Positions 1 through 10,667 of a DNA stretch of 64,000 nucleotides are shown here, piece by piece. Position 1 is the first letter of the stretch. Each line of letters opens with the position of its first letter. A model generated the notes under the pieces. That model did no database searches. It saw nothing but the letters and a program-made list of their open reading frames with translations, and had not been told where the DNA came from. The DNA is from Pristionchus mayeri. Its lineage: Eukaryota > Nematoda > Chromadorea > Rhabditida > Neodiplogasteridae. The DNA lies in assembly GCA_036245805.1 (NCBI GenBank), contig BTRK01000006.1:54181257-54245256 (forward strand), read 5' to 3'. The translations under genes and the position numbers were made by a program.

Positions 1-2264
1 TATATAAGCCATATTATAAGCTAAAAACAATTTCCACAGCATATGTAATCAATTTCTAGCGATTTTGCAACATGATTTCACTGAATACGCACATTAAAAT
101 ATTGTCGTTTTTTAGAAGTTGAAATTTAGACAAGACTACAATTTTCGCCATATTCACTTTTTGGCACCAATAATGTGTTATTGACTTTTATATAACTCTT
201 CGAAAAAATCGAAAATTCAAGGTTCGAAAAATCGAAATTTTTAAATTTCGGCCGGAACAGGTAAAAAGTTTCAAAAAATGTTTGTATTTAATACAATTGA
301 TATTTAGTGCACAAAACAAACCATATTTCCTCCAAAAACTAAAGAAACGGGCAAGTTAACTGAAAAAGTTCATCAAGATCTCATCATTTGACGGTTTGCA
401 GCAAAAAATAGAACTGTCTGTCAGATGCCAGAAATATATTTTCCGTAGTAGAAAAGTGCGTAGATTCTGAATCTGGAATAATCTCTTGCAGTTTTAGCGA
501 AAAAGTTTCAGAGCCGGCAATTAATTTTGGAAAAAAAGTCCAAAAATATTTTTTTTGAGAAAATCGATATTTAATCATTGTTTTCATGTAAAGTGTTCAA
601 CAGCAAAATTGTTCACCTCGACGAGATTTCTCTTTTTTGAATGAACGATTTGCTCAAAGTTGAAGGAAGTTATGAATTTTTGAATTTTCAAAATTCCGAA
701 AGCCGGCTTTTAGGCGATTTTGACATCTCGGCCAGACCAAGTCAAAATAAAATTTAATGACCTTAGATACATCAACCCTCAAAGTTTGGAAGAGATTGGA
801 GCAGTATGAACAGTTTGTCAAACGTCAACTGCGATCTCTCAGAAGACTTGTGTTAAGCGAAAAAGCTGGGATGGTAGAAACGTTTTCATTTTCACAGCAT
901 ATGAAGGTGAACTATGAAATCGACTTTCGCATTCAACGGTGAGAATTCGTAAGAAAATCCACAACATATTTTTTTTAAGAAAATCGGAAATTATTGAATC
1001 AAAAATGTTGTATGATATATACAGAACAATATCTGACACATCATGCACAATTGAGCATATCATACTAGCGAAAAAGTGTACCTTGAATGTTGATCAGTGT
1101 ACGTAATAAGTGCATTGAATTGTGCAATAAGAAGATGATGTATGCATCTGAAGGAGAACTTCATTAAAGAAGGAGTCGCTGCAACTGCGCGCGTGTAGTG
1201 AAACAATGAGCGACTCTCTCGCCTCGCGCGCTCTCTCGCTTATTCCCTGACCTATTTCCCCTGATGTCCGATGACTGACAATGCTGCGATAACTCAGTTC
1301 AGAGCAGATGCAAAATCGTGGACATCCCAACATCTCTCATCGCTGGCAGAAAGTTAGGCAACAATAATGAGCCTATTGTGACCACGCACCGTAGTGGTGC
1401 ACCGCTCTCGTCTCAGGAGGCCTTGCTGCACTGTACAATACCGATAGCACAAACAAGAAAATGTGGCTTTCCAATTTCTAATGTAGTACGGAATTCGGGA
1501 TATGCAAGCACATGAACGGAGAAAAGAGTTGGAGGCTAGGCCAGAGATCAAGAGTCGAGATATAGGGGAATGTCCGAAAGGAATACAAGGAGACGAAAGT
1601 GAATGGGAAATTGAAAGTTTGGCGCGGGACCTGTACACATTCTTCGAAATGAGTTCGAAAAACTTCAATTTTCTAAACATTTCGTCAATTATTTGATCAT
1701 GGTCGTATGAATGTTGACGGAATGCATGAAGGACTTGTATTTGACAATGATGCATATTTTTTGTCTCCTAGTGGGTCATCAATCTATACGTTCTACTTTT
1801 GCTGAAGGTAAAGCAATGTTTGCGACAGTGAAAACATCAAATTATTGTGCATACGAAATGTCATTTGGGCGATGGCTCATATCTCTAATTTTAATCTTTG
1901 CTTGCGAAAGATGGAAATATAGGATTGGAAAAATTTCAATCTGCGCTCAAACGATGCATCTCCGAAGCAGATCACATCTGGGATACAACGAAAGGAAAAG
2001 GGAAATGTGGCACAGTTTGAAACTGGGTCAGCGAATTTAGCCACGCGCGAACATAAAAAAAACGAAACTGGAACTAAACAAATGTGAAACACTAGTTCCA
2101 TCTTCAGTTTGTTTATGCAATGGAAAAATGTGTATCTAATAATTTTTCTACTTTCAATTTCATGAACAGGCGAAAGAAACGAAATAAAGTTTGGAGTCGT
2201 GCACGGCAGATCCATGGGAGAGATACGCAAAATGTGCAATAATTTCTATCACGGAATTCATGTA

Positions 2265-2470
2265 TGTATCCCGCAGCTCATTTCTATTCAAATAACGCAT
2301 CTTTCTTACCACGATTCCTGATTCATTACATTTCTTGCAATTGTGGCGTGGCCTACTTGTGTGCTTTGAGCCAGTCTCCCTCTATCCCGTGTCGACTCAT
2401 TGTTGCAGTTATTTCTCATATGCATTTATTCGCGAATAAAATGCGTGTTTATCCGTCCTAAATCGTCTAC
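2265..2470 (+). repeat. Dispersed repeat, inverted copy at 30380-30640
   Basis: About 200 bp matching the complement of 30380-30640. Both copies contain the same run of conceptual peptide (ASFLPRFLI...ISCNCGVAYLCALSQSPS), but the frame is not continued by splice sites and the identity is at DNA level, so I read it as a non-coding dispersed repeat. Confidence 0.55.
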
Positions 2471-2637
2471 GTGGACATCAACAAGGAACAGGAACACATG
2501 GAAATACTGCATGGAATAATGAACTGAGTTTTTAAGACCAATTTACGGACACCCCAATATCAGGGTGGAATATTGACACGAATCAAAATACATGCCCATT
2601 ATCTTTACCTACTGACTCAGGATACTGCAATCTCTAT

Positions 2638-2670
2638 ATATTAGGGTGTCCCATAAGTATTTTTTTCAAT
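2638..2670 (+). mobile_element. Possible mariner-type terminus
   Basis: A TA followed by TTAGGGTGTCCCATAAGT resembles the ends of mariner-type elements. No matching inverted end is seen nearby, so it is at best a truncated relic. Confidence 0.3.
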
Positions 2671-3122
2671 CCATCTCATACGTTTGTCATTGGCGTTAGG
2701 ACCAAAAATACTTGCACATAGGTAGTGACCGAGGAAGAATTTGTGCGCAATGCCAATATCTCATTCATGCGTTGCATAGTGATGACGCAATCTTTGGAAA
2801 TGTTTATTTTTTGAGCACTTCGTTTTGCTTTTCGACTACCCTTGCGATAGATTCTAGGAGAGCCACATGCGAACAGTGTATTCAGCAACTTCCTACGTTT
2901 ATACTAATATATTAACATTGGTTGTACTGTTATTCAATTTGTTGAAAAAATGGAAAATTCGAAATCCAAGTATACAATTTTAGGGCCAGTTGTATTTTTT
3001 TCGAATACATTTTTAGCCTTTGCTAACCTATAGTATATTAAACAACTTTTTTAAAAAATAATTTTAAGAAAAGTGTGTCAATTTGTCAATTTTTGTTTGT
3101 CAAATTTGTCATTTTTTTCAAA

Positions 3123-6100
3123 CTAATTTGTCAAACTACGTTGCACAGAGCAACGTGTACTATTGTGATCAGCTTTAAATGGGCAGGTTAAAGGGGTCCA
3201 CGAGGGCGGGAAGAAATGATCCCATTCGAGTTGTTCGTTGAGCTTCCCATTCGCGAACACGGAATTGACATACACCTGAAACCTTCAATGCAAATTATGA
3301 AACAATAAACTAACTCACTTTTTGCCCTTTAGAGAGGTATGCGAGCCACCATCCGAAAGTAGATGAAGATGCTGAAAATGTGTTCTCAAATCATGCTGAA
3401 AACATAAGCAAACAAATAAATGTAAAATGAGAACATCTCATCTGAACAAACTTATCACTGACCAGTGAGAATTACGGTATCACAGAACTTCCTCGAAACG
3501 TGCCAATCAGTCACTGGGGAAGAGACCGATTGTAGCCGAGGAAGAACCATTGCATACTTTCTGGATTTTTCATTTATTTTAATGTTGCTTTTAGAAAAAT
3601 ACGGCTTCGCAGGTAGATTTTCGAATTCTACATTAAAAATAACAATTTGGACACATTTTAGAGAATTTTCAACGTTTAATTTCTGTTGTGTAAAGGCCCC
3701 TTGCCGTGTACCCCTTGTCAATTACCATAAGTTCAGACTAGAGACTCCCCTGTTATCTCGAGTTGTTTACTCGCTCGCCCTCCTCTCCCCTCTCTCCATT
3801 AGCATGCCATTAGTGCTCTGCCCCATCTCGCCATTTACATGCCATCATGGGAGAAGGTAAACAAGTCTGTCTCTCCTCCCCTCGTCCTTCTTGTCTGTTT
3901 CTCTTGTATTGAGCGGTTGCTCACTCTTTCCTATGTAGATAAAGCCTCTCCCTTTATGCTCCTAGAGTTGGGACAAGCTCACTATACAACATTGGCGTTC
4001 AGTACTCACGAATAGGCGCGCTTGTTCCGGCTGTTGTTTATCCTCTTCTGTTTTGTGGTTAGTCACGTCTTGTGAGAGGCGTGACAGCATTTCAGGGAAG
4101 TGTTGTGCTGCTTGTGTTGTCAGTCACGGAGTGAATCCGTGCCGGAGGGATACTCCGTTGTTGTCACTCACGGAGTGAATCCGTGCCGGAGGGATACTTC
4201 GCTGTTGTCAGTCACGGAGTGAATCCGTGCCGGAGGGATACTCCGTTGTTGTCAGTCACGGAGTGAATCCGTGCCGGAGGGATACTCCGCTGTTGTCAGT
4301 CACGGAGTGAATCCGTGCCGGAGGGATACTCCGATGTTGTCAGTCACGGAGTGAATCCGTGCCGGAGGGATACTCCGCTGTTGTCAGTCACGGAGTGAAT
4401 CCGTGCCGGAGGGATACTCCGTTGAGTGCAGAGGTGTCTTGCATCTTGGTGTCAGTTGTGAGCCAAGTTGTAGCCATTGCTGGGTGATCAGCTCGAGCAG
4501 AGATTTCACTTTTGCGGCACGAGGTGCTGAGCAAACCCTGATTTCCCTGTTCGGACTTGTCGACAGAACGTGCGAGAGACTTCAACGAGAAGTACGGTAG
4601 TTCGACATTGAGGTTTCACAAGTGGCAGTGAACCGTGTTGGTACTGTTTCCTATCAATCGGTAGTACTTGTGTCACAAGGATGGGTGAGCCAAGCACATC
4701 AGCTTTTGTTGACGTCATGCAAATGATGGCTCAGATGCTTGCTGCACAGAGAGAACAGAACGAGCTGATGAGAGCACAGATAGAGAAACATAATGAGACC
4801 ATTCAGGCATTACTGAGTGAGAGACCAGAGAGAACAGAGGCGGTGTCGGAGGGAACCAGACTCAGAGGACCAAGCATCGATTCTCTCGAGAAGCAAATCA
4901 GGAATTTCTGGTACAACCCTGAGGATGGGGTGACGTTCGACGCGTGGATTGATCGTCACAGAGATATATTCGAGAATGATTTGGCAGAGATGGTTGGTGG
5001 CGATAAAGGGAGATTATTGCTGAGACACGTAGATGACAGGGTGTACAAGCAGTTCTCGGATCACATCAGACCAAAGAAACCATCAGATATCCGGTTTAGT
5101 GAGATCGTCACGATTATGCAGGACTTGTTTGGAGACAAAAAGTCTGTATTCGAGAAGAGACTAGACGTGTTCGGTCTCAAGATGTCAAAGCTGAATTGCA
5201 ATGATATCAAGGAATTCTCATCGATCGTGAACAGAGTGGTGGAGGAAGCTAATATCAAGGATATTCCTCTGGAACAGTTCAAGGCAATTGTGATGCTTTC
5301 TGGAATCGATCACCCCAGGCATACTGCAGCAATGTTCCACGTGATGAGTGACATAAGATCTGATGAGAAGCCAACGATTCAATCAATTCTTGGAGTGGTT
5401 GATACGTACAAGGAAGTGTACGGAGATGCGCATCTGGTTGCAAACCAGAACAATACACACGTGAATGCAGTGAGAAACCACGGTCGATACAGAGATCAAA
5501 GACCAAATGGGAGTGAAGCAGATCAGAAGAAGCGATGCGCCGAACGTGATCGGCTGCAGAGGCGATCTGAATGCCCCAACAAGAATTCTGTGTTTCAACT
5601 GCAATCAGACTGGCCATCAGGCCTATGTATGTCCGAATGAGAAAGAAGGCGACAATGAGGAGCCAAACCATGAGAACAAAGTCTGCGTAATTGTGAACGA
5701 GAATGCCCAGAGGAAGTCGTCGTTCGACGTCGAAATGAGAATCAATGTCACAATGATCGCAGATACGGGGTCTGATTTGACTATCATTTCGGAGGAATCT
5801 TGGATAGAGGCAGGAAGGCCACTACGTGTGCGAACCAAGAAAAGGGCGATGTGTGTTAATGCGTCGGGTCTGAAGTTGACGGGAACATGCCAGCTGTATA
5901 TCGGATTGAATGGAGTGACGATAAGAAGCAGAGCGTTCATCAGTGAATCGAAGTTGAATATCCTCGGAAAGGATAACTTCAGGAAATTCTTTCAGCTGGT
6001 TCCCAGATCGGTGAAAGTGTGTGAAGAAGAGCAGAGGAGTACGAGTTTGGTTGACCTCAGTGAGGGACCACTCATGAACAAAGCGACTGACCTCAATGAG

Positions 6101-9100
6101 GGGTCGCCCGACAGAGTAGTGATTGACCAAGAAGAGGGATCACTAGAGCAAGCTGCAGTTGACCAAGACATGGGACTGCCCGAGAACGGAGTGACTGACC
6201 AAGATAAGGGGTCATCCGAGAACCTAGTGATTGACCAAAAGAAGGGATCTTTAGACGTATCAGCAGTTGACCTACAAGAGGGACTGCCCGAGAATGCAGC
6301 GACTGACCACAGTAAGGGGTCGCTCGACAACCAGTGACTGATAGAAAGAATACATCACTGAAGAGACTACGTAAGCACGGATCAGGCGAGAACTGCAGAA
6401 GTTCGTTGAATTCCGATTGCCAAAGGGAGGCATGCAGTGGTGATCCTGTGGCTGATGAGACGTGTCTTGAGAAGTCTATCGATGATAGACAAATCTGCTA
6501 CGATAAGGTTCCGCCCGAACCGTTGAGATTGCCCAGATCAAGAGAAAGTAACAGCCAATATGAGGCATGTCGTAAAGATCTGATGGCAAAGGCGTAATAC
6601 CATAATCGTGTAAGAAGTGAATCACGAATGTCCCAAGTGGAAAGTGGGAATGAATCAGTGATTGATGACGAAGGTAATAACTGCGATATGTCATATACAC
6701 TCACCCCGGAATCGTCGTCGCGTTCAAGCGCAACGGCAACGCCATCGAGTTCAAGGGCAACGGCAACGTCATCGCGTCCGAGCGCAACGGCATCGTCGTC
6801 GAGTCTCGCAATGAAACGTCGAAGAAAGATCGAGCACACGGAAGAAGTGGAGAACGACAATTCGAAACTCAGAACGAGTCCCACTGACCAAATTGCTTTC
6901 GACCGTGGCCCCGTGATTGTTTATCGTTGTAATTGACTGTCTAGTATCAGATTCACCCCTCAGTTTGAATCTTGGAGGGAGGTGTTGTGTAAAGGCCCCT
7001 TGCCGTGTACCCCCTTGTCAATTACCATAAGTTCAGACTAGAGACTCCCCTGTTATCTCGAGTTGTTTACTCGCTCGCCCTCCTCTCCCCTCTCTCCATT
7101 ATCATGCCATTAGTGCTCTGCCCCATCTCGCCATTTACATGCCATCATGGGAGGAGGTAAACAAGTCTGTCTCTCCTCCCCTCGTCCTTCTTGTCTGTTT
7201 CTCTTGTATTGAGCGGTTGCTCACTCTTTCGACTGTAGATAAAGCCTCTCCCTTTATGCTCCTAGAGTTGGGACAAGCTCACGATACAACAATGTCTATT
7301 AAAATCCTCTCAGATCGACTCTCATGTAAAATGTTCCCAGAGAAATTATGGTGATACTCACCCTGTCTCCTGAAGTTTTTCAGCCATTTCTCGTTGCCAA
7401 ATTAGGTCGTCCCCAATTAGAAGTATGAGTGTAGATTTGGTATCTGAACTACGAAATAAAAATGCTCAATATCTCACAATAATTGTGAAAAATGGTTGTT
7501 TCGTATAACATTTGCAAAATCGACCTGCTAAAAAATATAATTAGTCTGGAACTGACTACTGTTCATATGAACGAAATCGGTAGCGCCGAGGAGAAATTCA
7601 GAATTGGACGGTTTGTGAAGCCCGCTAGTGAAGTAATCGCCACGTCTCGAGTGCACACAAATACTAAAGTATAATGATAAATATTTGTCAAAACATGATT
7701 GAAAGCATTGTTTCCTGTTCAATGTCATTTCAATAGAGAATTCACCCATTTAGATCGGACTCACATGTGTTCTGCATCCCGCAATTGTCTCATTTCCGCT
7801 AGTTCTGCATCAATAGCTGCTTGTGCTTTAGAGCTTAGCTCTAAGCGAGCAGAAATTTCCCTTCGAGTTACATTTGAAAAGTATAAATAGCTCTGGAAGA
7901 TACAATCGAGAAAACTAATTCGCCTGCAAACATACCTGCAGATAATTCAACCTCGCCGAAAGCCATGGCTGTAGTGATTTCTTCTTGATCTCATTTGATA
8001 TTTCGCCATAATACCGGCAACAATCTCCTTTACTCTTATCAATTGTGTACATTCGGTTTCGATTAATCTGAAGTTTATTAATTACGTGTAAAAATGTGGT
8101 ATCTCGTTTTTTTAAATTCACAGATAAAAACCAATATTTTTGACAGAAACCAATATTTTTAAAAATTACACTGATTAAAAGGAAATTAGTAATATTCTTT
8201 TTTTTCTTTTTTTTATTCTAAAAATAAGTAGCAACTATTTTTTATCACATGTATCACGAGTCGATGAAGCAAAAACAGCACCATCGCGAACAATTTTTTT
8301 CAAACCCATTCAAAATCGACCATACTACGGTGGGATGATATACTAGTGAAAAGATTTCGAACGAGTAGGACCATTTGCCCCAGAGCCGGCTTTTAGGAAA
8401 TTTCCGGTTTTACAGCCGGATGTGCTGTGTTTCAGCTCCCAGATGAGCTACAGAGATGGCGGTGAGCTCAAAATGTGCGGAAAATTATTTCCTGAAACTT
8501 TTATGTTGAAAGGAAAGCTTGAAACGCGGCCGTTAAGAATGTAGATCTGAAAAAGTGGAATCGGAACATGAAAATAAATATTTTCACAATGACAGAAGTC
8601 GAGTCCATGGAATTTTATTGCATATTATTGAAGTCAATGAGTCTTCGCACAATAAAAATATAAAAATGCACAATAAAAATATAAAAATGGAAATCGATTG
8701 AGGCATGTTTTTTGATATTTCACATTCGATGTTGATCAGTGGCTATTTCGCGCAATGAAATTGCTCGTTCTCTTTTCCCGCTTATTCAATGCACATCAAT
8801 GCAACAAAAACGAGAGTTGCTAGGCCACATAAGTTATATTGTACTCCAAGATCGAAGTTTTATTGATATCTAAAAAATCATATTTCAGAACCTACAAAAT
8901 CCGAAGTTTACGTATCAATATTTCAAGATTCTCAAAAGAGTAGATGCTGATTCAATATATAAGTTGTAATAGTTATCACCATAAGTAAAAATGTTTACAA
9001 TAAGGCCGCGTAAATCATACATAAGGTATAGATATTGTTGTCAGAAGATGGAAAAATCGGAGATGACTTATGTGAAAATAATTATTTTTGAGCTTAGTTT

Positions 9101-10651
9101 TGTTACAATTGATAATCTTTGTAGGTCAATAATTATATGTGAGGGAGTGTAATCACATAGCATCGAAGTACTGACAGTTTACATGATTACAGAACTTTCA
9201 AAATATTCACTGTTAATTTTGTGGATTTTTTAGAATTGATAAAATTCACGCGTTCCGCAATGTTTTCAGAATTATCTCGTTCAGATTTAATTATTGACAT
9301 ACAAAGATTATCAATTGTAACAAAACTAAGCTCAAAAATAATTATTTTCACATAAGTCATCTCCTATTTTTCCATTTTCTGAGAACAATATCTATACCTT
9401 ATGTATGATTTACGCGGTCTTTTTGTAAAAAAATTTACTTATGGTGATACCTATTACAACTTGTATATTGAATCAGCATCTACTCTTTTGATAATCTTGA
9501 ATTATAGATACGTAAACTTCGGATTTTTGGAGGTTCTGAAATACGATTTTTTAGAAATCAATAAAACTTCGATCTTGGAGCACAATATAACTTATGTGGC
9601 CTAGCAACTCTCGTTTTTGTTGCATTGATGTGCATTGAATAAGCGGGAAAAGAGAACGAGCAATTTCATTGTGCGAAATAGCCACTGATCAACATCGAAT
9701 GTGAAATATCAAAAAACATGCCTCAATCGATTTCCATTTTTATATTTTTATTGTGCATTTTTATATTTTTATTGTGCGAAGACTCATTGACTTCAATAAT
9801 ATGCAATAAAATTCCATGGACTCGACTTCTGTCATTGTGAAAATATTTATTTTCATGTTCCGATTCCACTTTTTCAGATCTACATTCTTAACGGCCGCGT
9901 TTCAAGCTTTCCTTTCAACATAAAAGTTTCAGGAAATAATTTTCCGCACATTTTGAGCTCACCGCCATCTCTGTAGCTCATCTGGGAGCTGAAACACAGC
10001 ACATCCGGCTGTAAAACCGGAAATTTCCTAAAAGCCGGCTCTGGGGCAAATGGTCCTACTCGTTCGAAATCTTCTCACTAGTATATCATCCCACCATAGT
10101 ATGGTCGATTTTGAATTGGTTTGAAAAAATTGTTCGCTGCTTCCTTCACTGACTCATGATACCTGTGTTATACACTACAAAATTTTGCTAAATGCAGCAC
10201 GAACCGTTCTCTCATTTTCCGGGTAAACTCCGTTAAGGAGATGAACGAGCTCCGGATGGCGTATTTTGAAGAATTTGTAAGTTTCGCTAGTAACAATCAA
10301 CTGCCTGAATCAACTCTAATTGATAAATTGAAGCGAAAATGAAATAAGAGATATTTCTACCTCCCAGTCGTCCTTGCTATTCCAATACTCGAAATGAGTT
10401 CGAAGACATTATTTCCAATTCCGCCAGTTTCAAAAGTTGCTAGCCGAGCCAGCAAAATATGGTCGGAGCCGTAATCACTAAAATTTAATTATTGTTTTTG
10501 ATCCCGGCGCCTCTTGAATTTTAGTTATTCGTACAACATTGAGAGCTTCGAACAAAAACCTGATTAGGGCGTTCCTCCATGATATCTGCATGATTATACG
10601 AAGCAGAAGGAGTAATAGTAATGAACATGCTGCAATAACTGGAACCCGCAT
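3123..10651 (-). CDS. GT11-type (alpha-1,2-fucosyltransferase-like) glycosyltransferase, type II Golgi protein
   Basis: Ten exons on the minus strand: 10560-10651, 10361-10477, 10179-10286, 7936-8067, 7765-7892, 7557-7663, 7362-7443, 3463-3560, 3319-3371, 3123-3275 (stop TAG at 3123-3125); about 356 codons. The start MRVPVIAACSLLLLLLRII gives a short cytosolic tail and one signal-anchor helix, as in Golgi transferases. Family landmarks in order: GGIGNNVFELIS (nucleotide-sugar fold start), CCRYY and LQSYLYFSNV, the VHSRRGDYF motif of fucosyltransferases, LLIGDD, then STFGWWLAYLS and FFPPSWTPL near the C-terminus. Expected role, from family knowledge, is transfer of fucose from GDP-fucose to glycans in the Golgi. 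All intron phases agree except the junction of exons 10179-10286 and 7936-8067, which is off by one base; the hairpin element 8245-10170 lies in that intron. The LTR element 3684-7291 lies in the intron before exon 3463-3560. Substrate is not predictable. Confidence 0.85.
3684..3991 (+). repeat. 5' LTR
   Basis: Near-identical to 6983-7291. Differences I see include one C more in the 3' copy (CCCCC for CCCC), AGCATGCC/ATCATGCC, GAGAAGG/GAGGAGG, TATG/GACT near 3935, and ACTATAC/ACGATAC near the end. Termini TGTTG...CAACA. Confidence 0.9.
3993..4010 (+). promoter_or_regulatory. Candidate primer-binding site
   Basis: TGGCGTTCAGTACTCACG begins one base after the 5' LTR. The leading TGG fits pairing with the CCA end of a tRNA. 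I cannot assign the tRNA. Confidence 0.5.
4115..4422 (+). repeat. Seven-copy 44-bp tandem repeat in the retrotransposon leader, each unit with two hairpins
   Basis: Units start at 4115, 4159, 4203, 4247, 4291, 4335 and 4379 with almost no divergence. Each unit contains CACGGA-GTGAA-TCCGTG and then CGGAG-GGATA-CTCCG, two adjacent 5-6 bp stem-loops. It lies between the primer-binding site and the gag start, the usual position of a packaging or translation-control leader. Function is inference. Confidence 0.9.
4681..5640 (+). CDS. Retrotransposon Gag-like protein
   Basis: A 319-codon frame starting MGEPSTSAFVDVMQMMAQML and followed by a glutamine/glutamate-rich helical region (about residues 15-60). 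From about residue 80 it has a capsid-like segment (FWYNPEDGVTFDAWIDRHRD; YKQFSDHI), typical of nematode LTR-element Gags. It ends at a stop at 5638-5640 after reading a zinc-knuckle region in the wrong frame. The correct knuckle is in the +1 frame (open from 5474), so either a programmed +1 shift or a one-base lesion joins the two within 5474-5637. Confidence 0.85.
   Translation: MGEPSTSAFVDVMQMMAQMLAAQREQNELMRAQIEKHNETIQALLSERPERTEAVSEGTRLRGPSIDSLEKQIRNFWYNPEDGVTFDAWIDRHRDIFENDLAEMVGGDKGRLLLRHVDDRVYKQFSDHIRPKKPSDIRFSEIVTIMQDLFGDKKSVFEKRLDVFGLKMSKLNCNDIKEFSSIVNRVVEEANIKDIPLEQFKAIVMLSGIDHPRHTAAMFHVMSDIRSDEKPTIQSILGVVDTYKEVYGDAHLVANQNNTHVNAVRNHGRYRDQRPNGSEADQKKRCAERDRLQRRSECPNKNSVFQLQSDWPSGLCMSE
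5474..6337 (+). CDS. CCHC zinc knuckle plus retropepsin-like aspartic protease, repeat-tailed
   Basis: Open in the +1 frame relative to gag. A CX2CX4HX4C knuckle (CFNCNQTGHQAYVC) lies at about 5588-5630 and would bind nucleic acid. Then an aspartic protease with the catalytic IADTGSDLTII motif at about 5755-5790 and the second family signature LNILGKDNF at about 5960-5985; it should cleave the polyprotein. From about 6050 the frame becomes six or seven repeats of about 16 residues (pattern VTDQDKGS.EN with variations), unlike normal pol, and stops at 6337. No polymerase follows. The start ATG at 5507 is only the first in frame; natural expression would be by frameshift from gag. Confidence 0.8.
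   Translation, partial: ETTVDTEIKDQMGVKQIRRSDAPNVIGCRGDLNAPTRILCFNCNQTGHQAYVCPNEKEGDNEEPNHENKVCVIVNENAQRKSSFDVEMRINVTMIADTGSDLTIISEESWIEAGRPLRVRTKKRAMCVNASGLKLTGTCQLYIGLNGVTIRSRAFISESKLNILGKDNFRKFFQLVPRSVKVCEEEQRSTSLVDLSEGPLMNKATDLNEGSPDRVVIDQEEGSLEQAAVDQDMGLPENGVTDQDKGSSENLVIDQKKGSLDVSAVDLQEGLPENAATDHSKGSLDNQ
6338..6982 (+). pseudogene. Degenerate 3' part of the retrotransposon
   Basis: Two short frames, 6334-6597 and 6628-6936, both in frame 1 and separated by stops. The second carries a serine/threonine/alanine-rich low-complexity stretch (6715-6810) and ends in GPVIVYRCN just before the 3' LTR, as the far C-terminus of a polyprotein would. The reverse transcriptase to integrase region is missing. 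A purine-rich tract, GGAGGGAGG (6974-6982), abuts the 3' LTR and fits a polypurine tract. Confidence 0.6.
6983..7291 (+). repeat. 3' LTR
   Basis: Matches 3684-3991; starts TGTTG, ends CAACA. Preceded by the polypurine tract and followed by ATGTC, close to the upstream ATTTC. Confidence 0.9.
8245..10170. mobile_element. H1: foldback element, TCACG-terminus family A
   Basis: Nearly perfect inverted repeat: arms about 8245-9125 and 9295-10170 around a loop of about 170 bp. Ends are TCACATGTATCACGAGTC and the complement of TAACACAGGTATCATGAGTC, with TA on each side (8243-8244, 10171-10172). Same family as 36682-39830 and 41965-51103, recognised by GCCGGCTTTTAGGAA and CAGATGAGCTA inside the arm. 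Frames such as 9401-9604 are arm sequence, not genes. Located in an intron of the GT11 gene. Confidence 0.9.
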
Positions 10652-10660
10652 ATGTACGTG

Positions 10661-10667
10661 CTGAAAG
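10661..10667 (-). promoter_or_regulatory. Probable trans-splice acceptor of the GT11 gene
   Basis: On the minus strand CTTTCAG ends 9 nt upstream of the ATG at 10651. An acceptor with no upstream coding exon next to a start codon is the usual spliced-leader site in nematodes. No spliced-leader RNA gene is in the window. Confidence 0.5.

Larger units (their letters stand above)
1..3122. other. Repeat-rich sequence downstream of the GT11 gene; no firm gene
   Basis: AT-rich sequence with short unconvincing reading frames on both strands. The longest (minus strand 1354-1755, plus strand 1711-2040) overlap each other, have no exon-like codon bias and match no family I recognise. A charged frame at 1502-1696 could be a fragment of an old element. 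Phrases such as the GCCGGCTTTTAGG motif near 700 recur in the hairpin elements further along (8385, 36820), so part of this stretch is probably decayed hairpin-transposon sequence. Confidence 0.5.
3684..7291 (+). mobile_element. Non-autonomous LTR retrotransposon with gag and retropepsin but no reverse transcriptase
   Basis: Two LTRs of about 308 bp (3684-3991 and 6983-7291) start TGTTG and end CAACA and differ at only a handful of positions, so insertion is recent. Between them lie a candidate primer-binding site, a 44-bp tandem-repeat leader, a gag frame, a CCHC knuckle plus aspartic protease frame, and a decayed tail ending at a purine tract. No reverse transcriptase, RNase H or integrase motif is found in the 3 kb interior, so it would depend on a helper. 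Flanking 5-mers are ATTTC (3679-3683) and ATGTC (7292-7296), a target duplication with one mismatch. It sits in an intron of the minus-strand GT11 gene in the opposite orientation. Clade (Ty3/Gypsy-like or Bel-like) cannot be settled without RT. Confidence 0.9.

Noticed and set aside
4115..4422. CRISPR array
   Set aside because: Tandem units abut with no variable spacers, and the context is a eukaryotic retrotransposon.
3684..7291. Endogenous retrovirus
   Set aside because: No envelope-like frame and no polymerase; best called a non-autonomous LTR retrotransposon.
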